DNA of 40,028 nt from an uncultured Prevotella sp. (GTDB taxonomy: Bacteria; Bacteroidota; Bacteroidia; Bacteroidales; Bacteroidaceae), in NCBI GenBank assembly GCA_900543155.1, contig UQQN01000009.1:1-40028 (forward strand), in the 5' to 3' direction. Every line of letters starts with the position of its first letter. The stretch's first letter is position 1. Made by a program: the position numbers and the translations under genes. The notes beneath the pieces were generated by a model that was given only the letters and a program-made list of their open reading frames with translations, did not search any database and was not told where the DNA came from. Positions 8,254 through 16,537 of this stretch are shown piece by piece.

Positions 8254-8341
8254 TTTTAACTAAAAAATGGGATGTGATAACGAATGTTTCACACCCCATA
8301 TAATGCTCAAAGCAAGCAACTAATTTGTAGTGCTCACCTTA

Positions 8342-9406
8342 TCAGTTTCCCAATACGATTACTTTGATGTAATCTTTTAGGTGGAAGGGACCTTTGCGAT
8401 AACCGCCTTGCGAGTCGTTAACAAGAATAAGAGTTTGACGACCATCGGGAAGCGTACGACCTAAGCACATGCCTTCGTAGTTGGCAAAGGTAATGCGGAA
8501 AGGTTGCACGGTAGTGGTCCAATCAGCTAATAGCTTTTTGTCGAGGAAGTGATTAGGGTTGATGTCCTTCATCGATGTATGGCTATCTATTTGGTTTGCA
8601 TTGCGTGGGTCTACCACAAAGAGTTTGCAACGTGCGGTACTGCTCATGCCACCCGCTGTAACATTTGCTTCGCGTTCTAATACCAGGAGTCGCCCATCGG
8701 GTAGGGGAGCTAACTCAGGCACACCAAATACGTAGGTCTTGCCAAAGTCTTCTTTTTTACCAATGTCCATGCGGTAGGCATATTGGGCAGTAGGTTGCAG
8801 ATGGTCGTTGAAGGCTTGCAGACGCAATAAGTTTTGCACACCAGGTGTAGTAGGTGATGCCGCAGGTCCATCGGCAGGAAGTGTACTCTCGCTAGTGGTC
8901 CAAAAGGTGTGAGAGAGGGTGTCGTAGCACAAAGCCTCGAAGCCATAGTTAAACACAATGTTCTTCGATGAGAAAATCTCAGGCACATTGAGTTCACGCC
9001 CTGTGGGTTGTCCCTTCATATCGTATTCAAGAATACGTTGGTCACCTTCACCACTAATAAAAACAGTGTTGGTTTTAGGCACATAGGCAATACCTTCACA
9101 GTCGCGTGTGCTGATGCCCATAGCATCTACCTTTGGAGAGCGATTACCATAAAAACCCTCCATGTATACGTTGGTCACATCGCCTGTGATAGCACTTTGG
9201 TCGATGCGAAAAACAAAGAATCCATCGGTTGGTTCTTTATCGCTCACTAGGGCATAACGATTGCCCCCTAGTGCTGTGATGCCACTGTATTGTGCAGAGC
9301 CAATGTTCCATTTGGCAAGCGATTGTTGTTTATGTTCGAGTGCCGTTTGTGCTGAGGCTGACGTGAATGTCAGTGCGGCAGCGAGTAGTAGGAGCATTTT
9401 TTTCAT
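8342..9406 (-). CDS. Exported esterase-like/phytase-like beta-propeller protein
   Basis: A 354-residue protein with a clear signal peptide (MKKMLLLLAAALTFTSASAQ, cleavage about residue 20). The body has the features of the 'esterase-like activity of phytase' family: YSGITALGGNRYALVSDK near the start, DCEGIAYVPKTNTVFISGEG, a central FGVPELAPLPDGRLLVLER segment, and YEGMCLGRTLPDGRQTLILV near the C-terminus. These are repeated blade-like motifs of a beta-propeller, probably periplasmic or surface-exposed. The substrate is unknown; a true phytase role is not implied. It starts 28 bp downstream of the GNAT gene and is probably co-transcribed with it. Confidence 0.82.
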   Translation of the reverse strand: MKKMLLLLAAALTFTSASAQTALEHKQQSLAKWNIGSAQYSGITALGGNRYALVSDKEPTDGFFVFRIDQSAITGDVTNVYMEGFYGNRSPKVDAMGISTRDCEGIAYVPKTNTVFISGEGDQRILEYDMKGQPTGRELNVPEIFSSKNIVFNYGFEALCYDTLSHTFWTTSESTLPADGPAASPTTPGVQNLLRLQAFNDHLQPTAQYAYRMDIGKKEDFGKTYVFGVPELAPLPDGRLLVLEREANVTAGGMSSTARCKLFVVDPRNANQIDSHTSMKDINPNHFLDKKLLADWTTTVQPFRITFANYEGMCLGRTLPDGRQTLILVNDSQGGYRKGPFHLKDYIKVIVLGN

Positions 9407-9434
9407 ATCGTTCAGGAATATAAGGGATGAACAT

Positions 9435-10478
9435 TTATTCGTCGAGCATAAGGTCCAAAACCATCGGTTGGGCAGCCATGAACATGGCAGCTAAGCCACC
9501 AGGTGTGACAATGCTTTCGGGTTTTATGTCGGTGAGGCGTACACGTCCGTTTTCAACAATATACCATCCATTGTTTTCGGGAATATCCATATCGCCATCT
9601 ATACCAATGTGGAGTTGGAAACCCGGATTGCGTGTAGCAATGGCTGAGAGGAAGTGTGGTACATTGATTACACGTGCCATGGCATAGGGCACGCAGCCTT
9701 TAAGCGAACCCGGTAAACAGAAACGACGGTATACTTGGTCAACGCCACATTCGCGACAGAGATAATCAACAAAGGCAGCGCGAGTAGATGTTTCAGTAAT
9801 TGCCAAGGTGCGAATGTAGACTTTGCCATTCGGTTCTTTTATGGCTAAACAGAAACCTACCATACGACGTTTGCGGTGTGCCACAAGCACATAACCATCT
9901 TTTAGGTCAGCATCCTCGAGTGCGGCAAAAAAGTCATTCTCAGAGGGATGAACCATAAAGGGTAATTCGGCTGTAAGGCGTCGGTAGAACACATAGAGAT
10001 CGTTGGTCCATTCGTCGGGACGTGATACTTCTATTTTGCTAAAATCTCCGTCGTTGGTAATGTCGAGTGGGAGTTCTTGGCGGTATACCGATGTCCAAAA
10101 AGCACCATGTTGTGGTTTCTCAAAGAAATGACGTGTATCGTCGTCTTGTGGAATGAGAAAACTGAGAGTAGCCCCTTGTTTAAAAAGGCGACGGTGTGCC
10201 TCGTGAATAAGGTTTGAGGCAAAGCCACGATTGCGATTTTCGGGAGAAGTGGCTAACGCCGAAAGATAGCCTATGTGTTGCACAGAACCATAGAATGTGA
10301 AACGATAGGGCAATAATTGTGTGGCTGCCACAACACGTCCGTCGTGGCGTATAGTGAGATTTGCTTCGTCGGTATATTTCTCGTCGAAGTAAATGTCCAT
10401 AAACTCTTCAGAGTGGTTGAAGCAGGTGCGCCAAAGTTCGCGCGTTTGCTGTTTTATTTCTTCGGGGGAATAAAGCAT
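9435..10478 (-). CDS. GNAT-family N-acetyltransferase
   Basis: A 347-residue cytoplasmic acyl-CoA-dependent acetyltransferase. The N-terminal half carries a GNAT fold: HIGYLSALATSPENRNRGFA contains the beta-4 strand and the pyrophosphate-binding loop (R/Q-x-x-G-x-G/A type, here NRNRGFA), followed by LIHEAHRRLFKQGATLSFLI. The second half resembles the tandem GNAT and sterol-carrier-like arrangement of Eis-type enzymes, which would fit the length. The substrate cannot be inferred. It belongs to the minus-strand run from the PASTA gene down to the phytase-like gene, with an 85-bp gap after the NigD-like lipoprotein gene. Confidence 0.82.
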   Translation of the reverse strand: MLYSPEEIKQQTRELWRTCFNHSEEFMDIYFDEKYTDEANLTIRHDGRVVAATQLLPYRFTFYGSVQHIGYLSALATSPENRNRGFASNLIHEAHRRLFKQGATLSFLIPQDDDTRHFFEKPQHGAFWTSVYRQELPLDITNDGDFSKIEVSRPDEWTNDLYVFYRRLTAELPFMVHPSENDFFAALEDADLKDGYVLVAHRKRRMVGFCLAIKEPNGKVYIRTLAITETSTRAAFVDYLCRECGVDQVYRRFCLPGSLKGCVPYAMARVINVPHFLSAIATRNPGFQLHIGIDGDMDIPENNGWYIVENGRVRLTDIKPESIVTPGGLAAMFMAAQPMVLDLMLDE

Positions 10479-10499
10479 GATTCAGTATGAAGTATTAAG

Positions 10500-10541
10500 T
10501 TTTAAGTATTACAAGCATACTTATAGCTAGTCTACTTAAAA
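10500..10541. repeat. Short intergenic inverted repeat
   Basis: TTTTAAGTA (10500-10508) pairs exactly with TACTTAAAA (10533-10541). It lies between the lipoprotein gene and the GNAT gene and belongs with the similar AT-rich stems at 12458 and 25249. Confidence 0.5.
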
Positions 10542-10563
10542 CGTCTTAGCTGTTAGATAAATT

Positions 10564-11193
10564 CTATTTTAAGGAAAAAACAAACGACTTTATGCCTTGA
10601 AAGGTGTTTATTTGAAGGCAGAGCGAGTCGGTGGGAGCAGATAGAATGAGCGGACGTAAGGGCAATGAAAGATACACCTCGCGCGTGTAATAAAGCGGAT
10701 CGTTGTTTTGGTTATGTAGCAAGGTGATTAATCTTGTTTGGGTGCCGTTGACATTATTGCGTATCCCTTCATCGTTAAAGCCCAAAAGGTGTGTCCCTTC
10801 AGCGGTGCCTTTAATAGCTAATCGCAGATTCACGTAATGCTTTCCTTGCCAACAGGTTACTACGTTCACGGCATCCATAGGTAGTTGCATGGTCTTATAA
10901 GCCTTAGCTTCGGGGGCCAACACCTGTGCATAAGAATGGAGTTGTGCCTTTTGTTCGTTTTGTACAAAGAGTGCCTGTAGGCGATAGGTAGAGTCGGCTA
11001 TTAATCCCGAAATAGGCGTGTTAAGAGCCAACTCTGTGCCATCGTCTAACAGCAGGGTGTGGGCTTTGCCTTGGTGGTCGGTAGTCACTTCGGTCAAAGC
11101 AAATTGGTAGGCAGGCTGTATGTCGGAGTCGTCATTGCACGAGGCAATAAAGCATAACATAATCAGTGCGAAGAACCATTTTTTTAAGCCCAT
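10564..11193 (-). CDS. NigD-like lipoprotein
   Basis: A 209-residue predicted lipoprotein: hydrophobic N-terminus with lipobox FIASC (Cys19), followed at once by NDDSD, the acidic export signal that sends Bacteroidetes lipoproteins to the outer membrane or surface. The layout then resembles NigD-like proteins: a small N-terminal beta domain (YQFALTEVTTDHQGKAHTLL, then DDGTELALN) and a C-terminal beta-sandwich (VVTCWQGKHYVNLRLAIKG, then TLLHNQNNDPLYYTREVYLS). The role of this family is poorly defined; the founder is linked to a bacteriocin locus in Prevotella nigrescens, which does not show that this copy has such a role. It is in a minus-strand run, 48 bp after the acyltransferase gene. Confidence 0.75.
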   Translation of the reverse strand: MGLKKWFFALIMLCFIASCNDDSDIQPAYQFALTEVTTDHQGKAHTLLLDDGTELALNTPISGLIADSTYRLQALFVQNEQKAQLHSYAQVLAPEAKAYKTMQLPMDAVNVVTCWQGKHYVNLRLAIKGTAEGTHLLGFNDEGIRNNVNGTQTRLITLLHNQNNDPLYYTREVYLSLPLRPLILSAPTDSLCLQINTFQGIKSFVFSLK

Positions 11194-11241
11194 GTTGTGA
11201 AAGCGTAGTTCAGTTTTTTCTTGAAACTTAGCGACAACCTG

Positions 11242-12402
11242 TTACAAGGAAGCCTTTGCAGCCAAGTGGTTAATAAGCGGGTTGGCATACATTGTGAGAA
11301 TGCGTTCGCGCAAGAAGGCTTCGTCCTTGTTTTCAAGGTCAATCAATGCAATGCGTTCGTTGAGATAAGCCTCAAAGCGTGCCTTGTCCTCAGCTGTGTA
11401 GTGTGCAGCTTGTTCATCGTTGCCATTCAGCAAGTCGAGTGCCACGTAGTTATTGGCAAAGATCTCGTAGTTGGCATGAATGCCTTGGTCGATGCGTGCT
11501 GCAACAGCCTTAAAGAATTCAGCCTTAGGCAGGTCTGCGTATTCATCAATCCAAGTATTGATAGGTGCTGCCAAACGGTATTGCACTTTTCCTTTTTTGC
11601 CAAAAATGCCCGTTTGCATGTTAATTAAATCGTCTTGACGGCTCTTTTTAAACAAGGCATCATCGCGTTTCTGCTGAAATTCCTTGGCTTTAAGAAAGTC
11701 GCAAGGGTCGTATTCGTAAGAGATAGATAACGGACAGATATTGAGATCTTTAAGACGTTCGATAGGAGTGCCTTCGCCCCCCATTACCATCATCTTTAAG
11801 ATAGACTCTTGTGTGCGGTCGTTAGAGTCTTTGGCACGTCCTTCGCGTTGTGCAATCCAAATACCTTCGTTCAATTCTCGCACGGCAAAGTGCATGTATT
11901 CGCTCATGCGCTTGCTCGCCATAAGCATTTCGCGCATTCCCACAGAACGTAGCACGATAAACGATTTGTTGAGTCGCACCAAGGTCTTAATCCATGGATA
12001 AATAAGCAAGTTATCGCCAATGGCAATTTCAATGGTGTTATCGAAACCATGGTCAATAAGCAAGATGTCGAGAAAGGCAGAGTCGAGCACAATGTCGCGG
12101 TGGTTCGACACAAAGGTGTAGCTCTTTTTGCGGTCGGCAAGTGCTATCACTTCTGCGTCCAAGTCGAAACCTGTGGCACATTTTGCTACCAACTGTTTTA
12201 CGAGTGGATAGATGAGTGATTTTTGCAAATCGAGCAATGAGGGACAGCTCAGTGCTTTAGCTTTGAGCATTTCGAGTGGAATGTCCTTATAGAACGACTG
12301 CAAGATGCTGCAAAATTGTGGTTCGGCAAACAAAGCCTCAATGGCTGCGGGAATCTCCTCGGGCAGCAATGGACGTATTGCGTCAAAATCGTGTATATTC
12401 AT
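11242..12402 (-). CDS. PlsB/PlsC-type phospholipid acyltransferase
   Basis: A 386-residue acyltransferase, probably acting on a glycerol-phosphate-type acceptor at the inner membrane. Motif I appears as SNHRDIVLDS (NHxDxxLD variant), and motif III as the AQREGRAKDSNDRT segment (EGR). The motif-II region reads NKSFIVLR. The N-terminal ~90 residues are a helical extension not found in minimal PlsC enzymes. No transmembrane helix is obvious. The exact step (acylation of glycerol-3-phosphate or of lysophosphatidate) is not readable. It lies downstream of ddl, separated by 143 bp with an inverted repeat, so it may be a separate transcript. Confidence 0.82.
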   Translation of the reverse strand: MNIHDFDAIRPLLPEEIPAAIEALFAEPQFCSILQSFYKDIPLEMLKAKALSCPSLLDLQKSLIYPLVKQLVAKCATGFDLDAEVIALADRKKSYTFVSNHRDIVLDSAFLDILLIDHGFDNTIEIAIGDNLLIYPWIKTLVRLNKSFIVLRSVGMREMLMASKRMSEYMHFAVRELNEGIWIAQREGRAKDSNDRTQESILKMMVMGGEGTPIERLKDLNICPLSISYEYDPCDFLKAKEFQQKRDDALFKKSRQDDLINMQTGIFGKKGKVQYRLAAPINTWIDEYADLPKAEFFKAVAARIDQGIHANYEIFANNYVALDLLNGNDEQAAHYTAEDKARFEAYLNERIALIDLENKDEAFLRERILTMYANPLINHLAAKASL

Positions 12403-12457
12403 GGTGTATGGGGTTTTAAGTCAATGAGTAAATAAGTTGGGTCCTTATAAACTTTAA

Positions 12458-12534
12458 AAGTTTAGGAGTTTAAAAGTAAAGAGGTTGCCTTATAGGGGTG
12501 TAGCATTCTTCTAAACTTTTAAACTCTTAAACTT
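12458..12534. repeat. 20-bp intergenic inverted repeat
   Basis: Bases 12458-12477 (AAGTTTAGGAGTTTAAAAGT) pair with 12515-12534 with one mismatch. It lies between ddl and the acyltransferase gene. The arm sequence is nearly that of the repeats at 25249 and 29256. Confidence 0.8.
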
Positions 12535-12545
12535 CAAAATATTTT

Positions 12546-13547
12546 TTAGAACTTACCTTCAATAATTTCGCTCAACACATCTTTAATTTCAAACTCAGAG
12601 GCACGTACCTGCTGAGGAATAAAGCTTGTTGCGGTCATACCAGGTGTGGTGTTAATTTCGAGCATATTAATTCGCTCCTGACCCTTTTCGCCCGAGAGAA
12701 TGTAGTCGATACGAATCAGTCCGTAGCAACCCAAGATGTGGTAGATGCGTTTCGTCATATCGCTCACACGTTGTGCCGTTTCAGGTGCGATACGTGCTGG
12801 CGTAATTTCGTCGCTCTTGTTATTGTATTTAGCGTCGTAGTCAAAGAATTCGTCGTGGCAAACCACTTCGGTAATGGGCAGAGTCACGATTTCGCCATTG
12901 GCACGCTTAAAGCATCCGCAAGTAATTTCGGTACCGCTCATCATCTTTTCAATCATCACCTCGTCGCTCTCCATCATGGCTTTGTCAATGGCAGCGCGTA
13001 GGGCGTCGGCATGTTTAACCTTGGTTACACCAAAACTAGAACCACCCGCATTAGGCTTTACAAAGCAAGGAATGCCCAGGCGTTCAGCAATCTGCCTTTC
13101 GTCATCGGGAGTAATGTTGTCGCCTTTGCGCACCATTACAGAGTCAGAGATGTGCAATTCGGGGAAAGCACGCAAGAAGTTGTTAAGCGCAAACTTATTG
13201 AAAGTGAGTGCTTCAACCAAAACGTCGCTTGTAGAGTAGGGCATACCGATAAGATCGAAGTAGCCCTGCATAATACCATTCTCGCCCGGAGTGCCATGAA
13301 TGGTAATATAGGCAAAGTCAAAGTTGTGGCGTTTGCCATCAGCCGTGTTAAATGAGAAGTCATCGCGATTGATGAGGCACTTCTTTTGTCCGTAAAATAC
13401 GGTCCAATCTCCACCAGTTTTGATTTCTACAATGTAGCAGTCATACTTTTCGTTGTCCATAAAGGACAAAATACCCTCTGCCGAACGCAGAGAAACATCG
13501 TGCTCAGAGGAGTCACCTCCAGCCACAATAGCAATTTTACGTTTCAT
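12546..13547 (-). CDS. ddl: D-alanine--D-alanine ligase
   Basis: ATP-grasp ligase that joins two D-Ala in the cytoplasm for the peptidoglycan precursor. Visible motifs: MKRKIAIVAGGDSSEHDVSL at the N-terminus (GG.S.EH.VS signature), the ATP-binding loop PNAGGSSFGVTKV, EITCGCF, and the Mg/ATP site IDYILSGEKG...MLEINTTPGMT with the Glu and Asn ligands. The 333-residue length is normal. It follows the RluD-like gene with a 138-bp gap containing a small stem-loop; the order PASTA, rluD, ddl recurs in Bacteroidetes. Confidence 0.96.
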   Translation of the reverse strand: MKRKIAIVAGGDSSEHDVSLRSAEGILSFMDNEKYDCYIVEIKTGGDWTVFYGQKKCLINRDDFSFNTADGKRHNFDFAYITIHGTPGENGIMQGYFDLIGMPYSTSDVLVEALTFNKFALNNFLRAFPELHISDSVMVRKGDNITPDDERQIAERLGIPCFVKPNAGGSSFGVTKVKHADALRAAIDKAMMESDEVMIEKMMSGTEITCGCFKRANGEIVTLPITEVVCHDEFFDYDAKYNNKSDEITPARIAPETAQRVSDMTKRIYHILGCYGLIRIDYILSGEKGQERINMLEINTTPGMTATSFIPQQVRASEFEIKDVLSEIIEGKF

Positions 13548-13633
13548 TGTTATATTTGCTAATTTAGAGTCGAATGGGAAAGGGAAATGAAAGCTTTTGA
13601 AACTTAATAGCCCAATTCATAATAGGCCAAAAT

Positions 13634-13669
13634 AAGAATGGACAAAGGGTAAAGTCGCCCTACATTCTT
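13634..13669. repeat. Intercistronic stem-loop between rluD-like gene and ddl
   Basis: AAGAATG (13634-13640) pairs with CATTCTT (13663-13669), and an inner AGGG/CCCT stem extends it. No T tract follows on the minus strand. Possible attenuator or processing site. Confidence 0.5.
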
Positions 13670-13685
13670 TTAAACTTTCCACGCA

Positions 13686-14798
13686 TTAAATACCTTTTGC
13701 AGCATTTAAATACGTATCCCACTTTTTCAGTAATGCCGTAATGTCATCGGGCAACTCGGTAGTAAAGTCCATTTCTTTTTCAGTCTTGGGGTGTTTAAAA
13801 CCGAGGGTACGCGCGTGTAACACTTGGCGTGGACAGAGCGCAAAGCAGTTACGGATAAAACTGTTGTACGAACTGCTTTGTGTGCCACGTAATATTTGGT
13901 CACCGCCATAGCGTTCGTCGTTAAAGAGTGGGTGTCCAATATGTTTCATGTGTACACGAATTTGGTGTGTACGCCCTGTTTCGAGGATGCACTCAACCAA
14001 CGTGACATACCCATAGCGTTTAAGCACGCGGTAGTGAGTCACAGCATGTTTGCCAATGCCAGAGTTAGGATCGAAAACAGCCATTTGCATACGGTCACGC
14101 GGATTGCGAGCAATGTTTCCTTCAATGCGTCCTTCGTCTTCTTGCAAGTTGCCCCATACCAAAGCATTATAGCGTCGGCGTGTGGTTTTATTAAAGAATT
14201 GCAGTCCGAGTTTGGTTTTCGCATCAGGAGTTTTAGCCACTACCAACAGTCCTGAAGTGTCCTTGTCAATGCGGTGTACCAAACCAACGGCAGGGTCGTT
14301 AGGGTCGTATTTAGGGTCATCTTTTAAGTGCCAAGCAATGGCATTGACCAATGTACCTGTATAGTTACCACAGCCAGGGTGTACCACTAAGCCAGCGGGT
14401 TTGTTAACCACAAGCAGTTCGCTGTCTTCATATACGATGTCGAGGGGAATATCTTCAGCCTCAATCTTATTTTCGTAGCGCGGACGATCAAGCAATAATG
14501 TTACCACGTCAAAAGGTTTAACGCGATAATTGCTTTTTACAGGTCGTTCGTTTACGTGTATAAACCCAGCTTTAGCAGCAGCTTGAATGCGATTGCGCGA
14601 AGTATCCTTTAGGTGGTCGAGCAAGAATTTATCTACGCGTAATAATTGCTGTCCTTTGTCAGCCACCACGCGATAGTGTTCATACAACTCAGCCGCCTCT
14701 TCGCCAGCATCGTCTTCATCGAGCATCGCATCGAGTTCAGGGTTTTCTAAGTCTATTTCGTTGAATTTATCTTCCAAGAGAGTAATATCTTTTTGCAT
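13686..14798 (-). CDS. RluA/RluD-family 23S rRNA pseudouridine synthase with S4 domain
   Basis: Probably makes pseudouridines in 23S rRNA. The first ~45 residues are a very acidic extension (DLENPELDAMLDEDDAGEEA). An S4 RNA-binding domain follows (residues ~52-104: LLRVDKFLLDHLKDTSRNRI, then VNERPVKSNYRVKP). The catalytic motif is HRIDKDTSG (175-183, nucleophile Asp178), and ETGRTHQIRVHMKHIGHPLF is the second signature. The 370-residue length is slightly long because of the acidic N-terminus; an alternative start further in cannot be excluded. It lies 50 bp downstream of the PASTA gene and upstream of ddl, probably in one operon. Confidence 0.92.
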   Translation of the reverse strand: MQKDITLLEDKFNEIDLENPELDAMLDEDDAGEEAAELYEHYRVVADKGQQLLRVDKFLLDHLKDTSRNRIQAAAKAGFIHVNERPVKSNYRVKPFDVVTLLLDRPRYENKIEAEDIPLDIVYEDSELLVVNKPAGLVVHPGCGNYTGTLVNAIAWHLKDDPKYDPNDPAVGLVHRIDKDTSGLLVVAKTPDAKTKLGLQFFNKTTRRRYNALVWGNLQEDEGRIEGNIARNPRDRMQMAVFDPNSGIGKHAVTHYRVLKRYGYVTLVECILETGRTHQIRVHMKHIGHPLFNDERYGGDQILRGTQSSSYNSFIRNCFALCPRQVLHARTLGFKHPKTEKEMDFTTELPDDITALLKKWDTYLNAAKGI

Positions 14799-14848
14799 TT
14801 ATAAAGAACGCCACTTTTTGGGGGATGCCCTACAAAGAGTCATTCGTT

Positions 14849-15547
14849 CTATTCTTCAGCATGTTCTTCCTCATGCGTATCCTTGCTATGTTCAGCGTCA
14901 GTACCTCCACCGCTTTCAATAAATTCTTCGTCGGTTTCGGTTGGCGCGTTCAGCAAGTAGTCAATGCTATCGTTTCCGTTATATTCGTCGATGTTTCCAC
15001 CCGAACCTACCACCAAGGTAATTGGCGTGTTAATCGACACTTTGGTGCCTGCGGGCACATTTTTGCCATTCACTTTAATGCCGTATACCCAATCAGGGTC
15101 GCCCACTACATATTCAGTGGGTGCCAGTTTAAAACCAAGAATGCGCAATTTATCTTCAGCTTCGCGTCGTGAGCAGTTATCAGCCACGTCGGGCAGTGTG
15201 ATTTGTCGTGGTCCATTTGCATTGATTATAATAAAAATCACGCGTCCGGGTTTTACTTTATCACCGGGCTTAATGCTTTGTTCAAGCACAGAAAAAGCAG
15301 CAGCGTTATACACATATCCCGTGTCCGAAACCTCCATTTTTAGTCCCATCGTTTCGAGTTTCTTTTTTGCCACAGCTTGGTCCATGCCGCAGATATTGGG
15401 CACTTCCACCTCTTTTCCGTGATGTGTGTATACGTTCAAGAACAAGAATGCGCCCACAGCCAGGACAATAGTAATAATAACCATGCCCAAGCAGTTGCCA
15501 AATAGCTGTCGGCTGAATATTTTTTTGAAAAATTCGGAGACGGTCAT
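14849..15547 (-). CDS. Membrane-anchored PASTA-domain protein
   Basis: A 232-residue bitopic protein. After ~17 cytoplasmic residues there is one transmembrane helix (about 19-38, LGMVIITIVLAVGAFLFLNV). Two PASTA domains follow in the periplasm: EVEVPNICGMDQAVAKKKLE...GRVIFIIIN (~45-108) and ITLPDVADNCSRREAEDKLR...PITLVVGSG (~115-183). The tail is acidic, rich in Glu and His. PASTA domains bind muropeptides or penicillin-binding partners, but here there is no kinase or transpeptidase domain attached. Its position before rluD and ddl supports a cell-wall role. A promoter-containing tandem repeat lies immediately upstream (15596-15764). Confidence 0.9.
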   Translation of the reverse strand: MTVSEFFKKIFSRQLFGNCLGMVIITIVLAVGAFLFLNVYTHHGKEVEVPNICGMDQAVAKKKLETMGLKMEVSDTGYVYNAAAFSVLEQSIKPGDKVKPGRVIFIIINANGPRQITLPDVADNCSRREAEDKLRILGFKLAPTEYVVGDPDWVYGIKVNGKNVPAGTKVSINTPITLVVGSGGNIDEYNGNDSIDYLLNAPTETDEEFIESGGGTDAEHSKDTHEEEHAEE

Positions 15548-15595
15548 ACGCTCTGTTTGTTTCGTTGTGGGGATTGAGTTTTATTTGAGACTGTG

Positions 15596-15764
15596 TAGCC
15601 TACCTTATGCAAAGGTAGTGCAAACCGAAAGTAGAATATCAAGCTCGCTTGGATATACTACTGAGGTGCAGCCTACCTTATGCAAAGGTAGTGCAAACCG
15701 AAAAGTAGAATATCAAGCTTGCTTGGATATACTACTGAGGTGTAGCCTACCTTATGCAAAGGTA
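15596..15764 (-). repeat. Promoter-containing tandem repeat array, locus B
   Basis: Three copies of AGCCTACCTTATGCAAAGGT at 15597, 15670 and 15744, period 73-74 bp. Each copy is a hairpin (TACCTT-ATGCA-AAGGTA), and on the minus strand each carries TACCTTTG, a perfect -7 element. Between copies is a second hairpin, AGTAG-A-ATATC-AAGC with GCTT-G-GATAT-A-CTACT (around 15630-15665 and 15704-15736). All lie upstream of the PASTA gene. The remaining 150 bp to the LysO gene (15765-15916) show nothing recognisable. Confidence 0.88.
15610..15617 (-). promoter_or_regulatory. -7 element of the PASTA gene promoter
   Basis: TACCTTTG on the minus strand, 62 bp upstream of the start codon at 15547. A clear TTTG -33 element at 19-20 nt is not seen. 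Identical -7 elements recur in the two outer repeat units at 15683-15690 and 15757-15764, so there may be three start sites in tandem. Confidence 0.55.
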
Positions 15765-15916
15765 ATATAAAAAATATGACTCATGCCATTCGTTTCGTCT
15801 TTTTTTCATTTTTAGTGGCATACAAGAGAAAAAATGTCTATAAAACCATTGTGTAAGAGCCACTTTTTGTATTGTAGTTTTAGGGCGAGTATGTGATTCG
15901 TAATAAAATTTAGTCC

Positions 15917-16537
15917 TTATAACTCGCAAAGAAATGGAACCATTAAGGGCACAGTTAAGTCCACAATCATACCATGGAAAAGAGAGATAGGTATAATATC
16001 CTTGCCACATGCGCGACTAATGGCAGGCAAACATACATCGACCGAGGTAACGCCAGCAGCACTAATGGGAGCGTAGGGTCCAAATATCTTGCAAATAAGT
16101 GGTGCACAAATCATAGATATCAGTTCGCGGCAGATGTTTGAGAGTAAGACAATAGTTCCTAATTCAGCAGCCAACTGTTGTCCGAGAGTGGGCATTTTTA
16201 GTTGTGTAACAAGGATAGACGAAAGAGAGTAATATCCCATACCGCTACCCACAGCCATACAGTTGAGCACTCCCCAATGCGTAAGTAGCACTCCCACCAA
16301 TGCAGAGAATAGCAAGGTGCCCGCAATGGTAGTAAGAGGCAGTAAAAGCATTTTAGGACGGAAATGACGTAAAATGGCATTTAGGTTGTCGCTACATCCC
16401 ACACTGATGCCCACTTGAAACATCAAAGCGTAGAGGATAATCATCGACATGCTATGGAACTCCCAATGTAGGTTGAACACATCGCCTACCACACATCCTG
16501 CGGCAAACATAAATACCACAAAAAGGCTTTGCTTCAT
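15917..16537 (-). CDS. LysO-family lysine exporter, C-terminal subunit
   Basis: A 206-residue polytopic inner-membrane protein with about six hydrophobic segments, e.g. LFVVFMFAAGCVVG, LLLPLTTIAGTLLFSALVGV, GTIVLLSNICRELISMICAP. GVTSVDVCLPAISRACGKD and GSGMGYYSLSSILV match the conserved core of LysO (DUF340), where acidic and polar residues within membrane helices serve lysine export. The gene overlaps the upstream N-terminal-half gene by 4 bp (ATGA-type), so the two are translationally coupled. In E. coli LysO is a single chain of about 300 residues; here the same content is divided 93 + 206. Substrate is inferred from family. Confidence 0.85.
   Translation of the reverse strand: MKQSLFVVFMFAAGCVVGDVFNLHWEFHSMSMIILYALMFQVGISVGCSDNLNAILRHFRPKMLLLPLTTIAGTLLFSALVGVLLTHWGVLNCMAVGSGMGYYSLSSILVTQLKMPTLGQQLAAELGTIVLLSNICRELISMICAPLICKIFGPYAPISAAGVTSVDVCLPAISRACGKDIIPISLFHGMIVDLTVPLMVPFLCEL

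Noticed and set aside
9435..12402. GNAT plus PlsC-like acyltransferase as a glycine/ornithine-lipid (glsB-glsA type) pair
   Set aside because: A lipoprotein gene lies between them, and the GNAT resembles Eis-type acetyltransferases rather than the lipid N-acyltransferase family.
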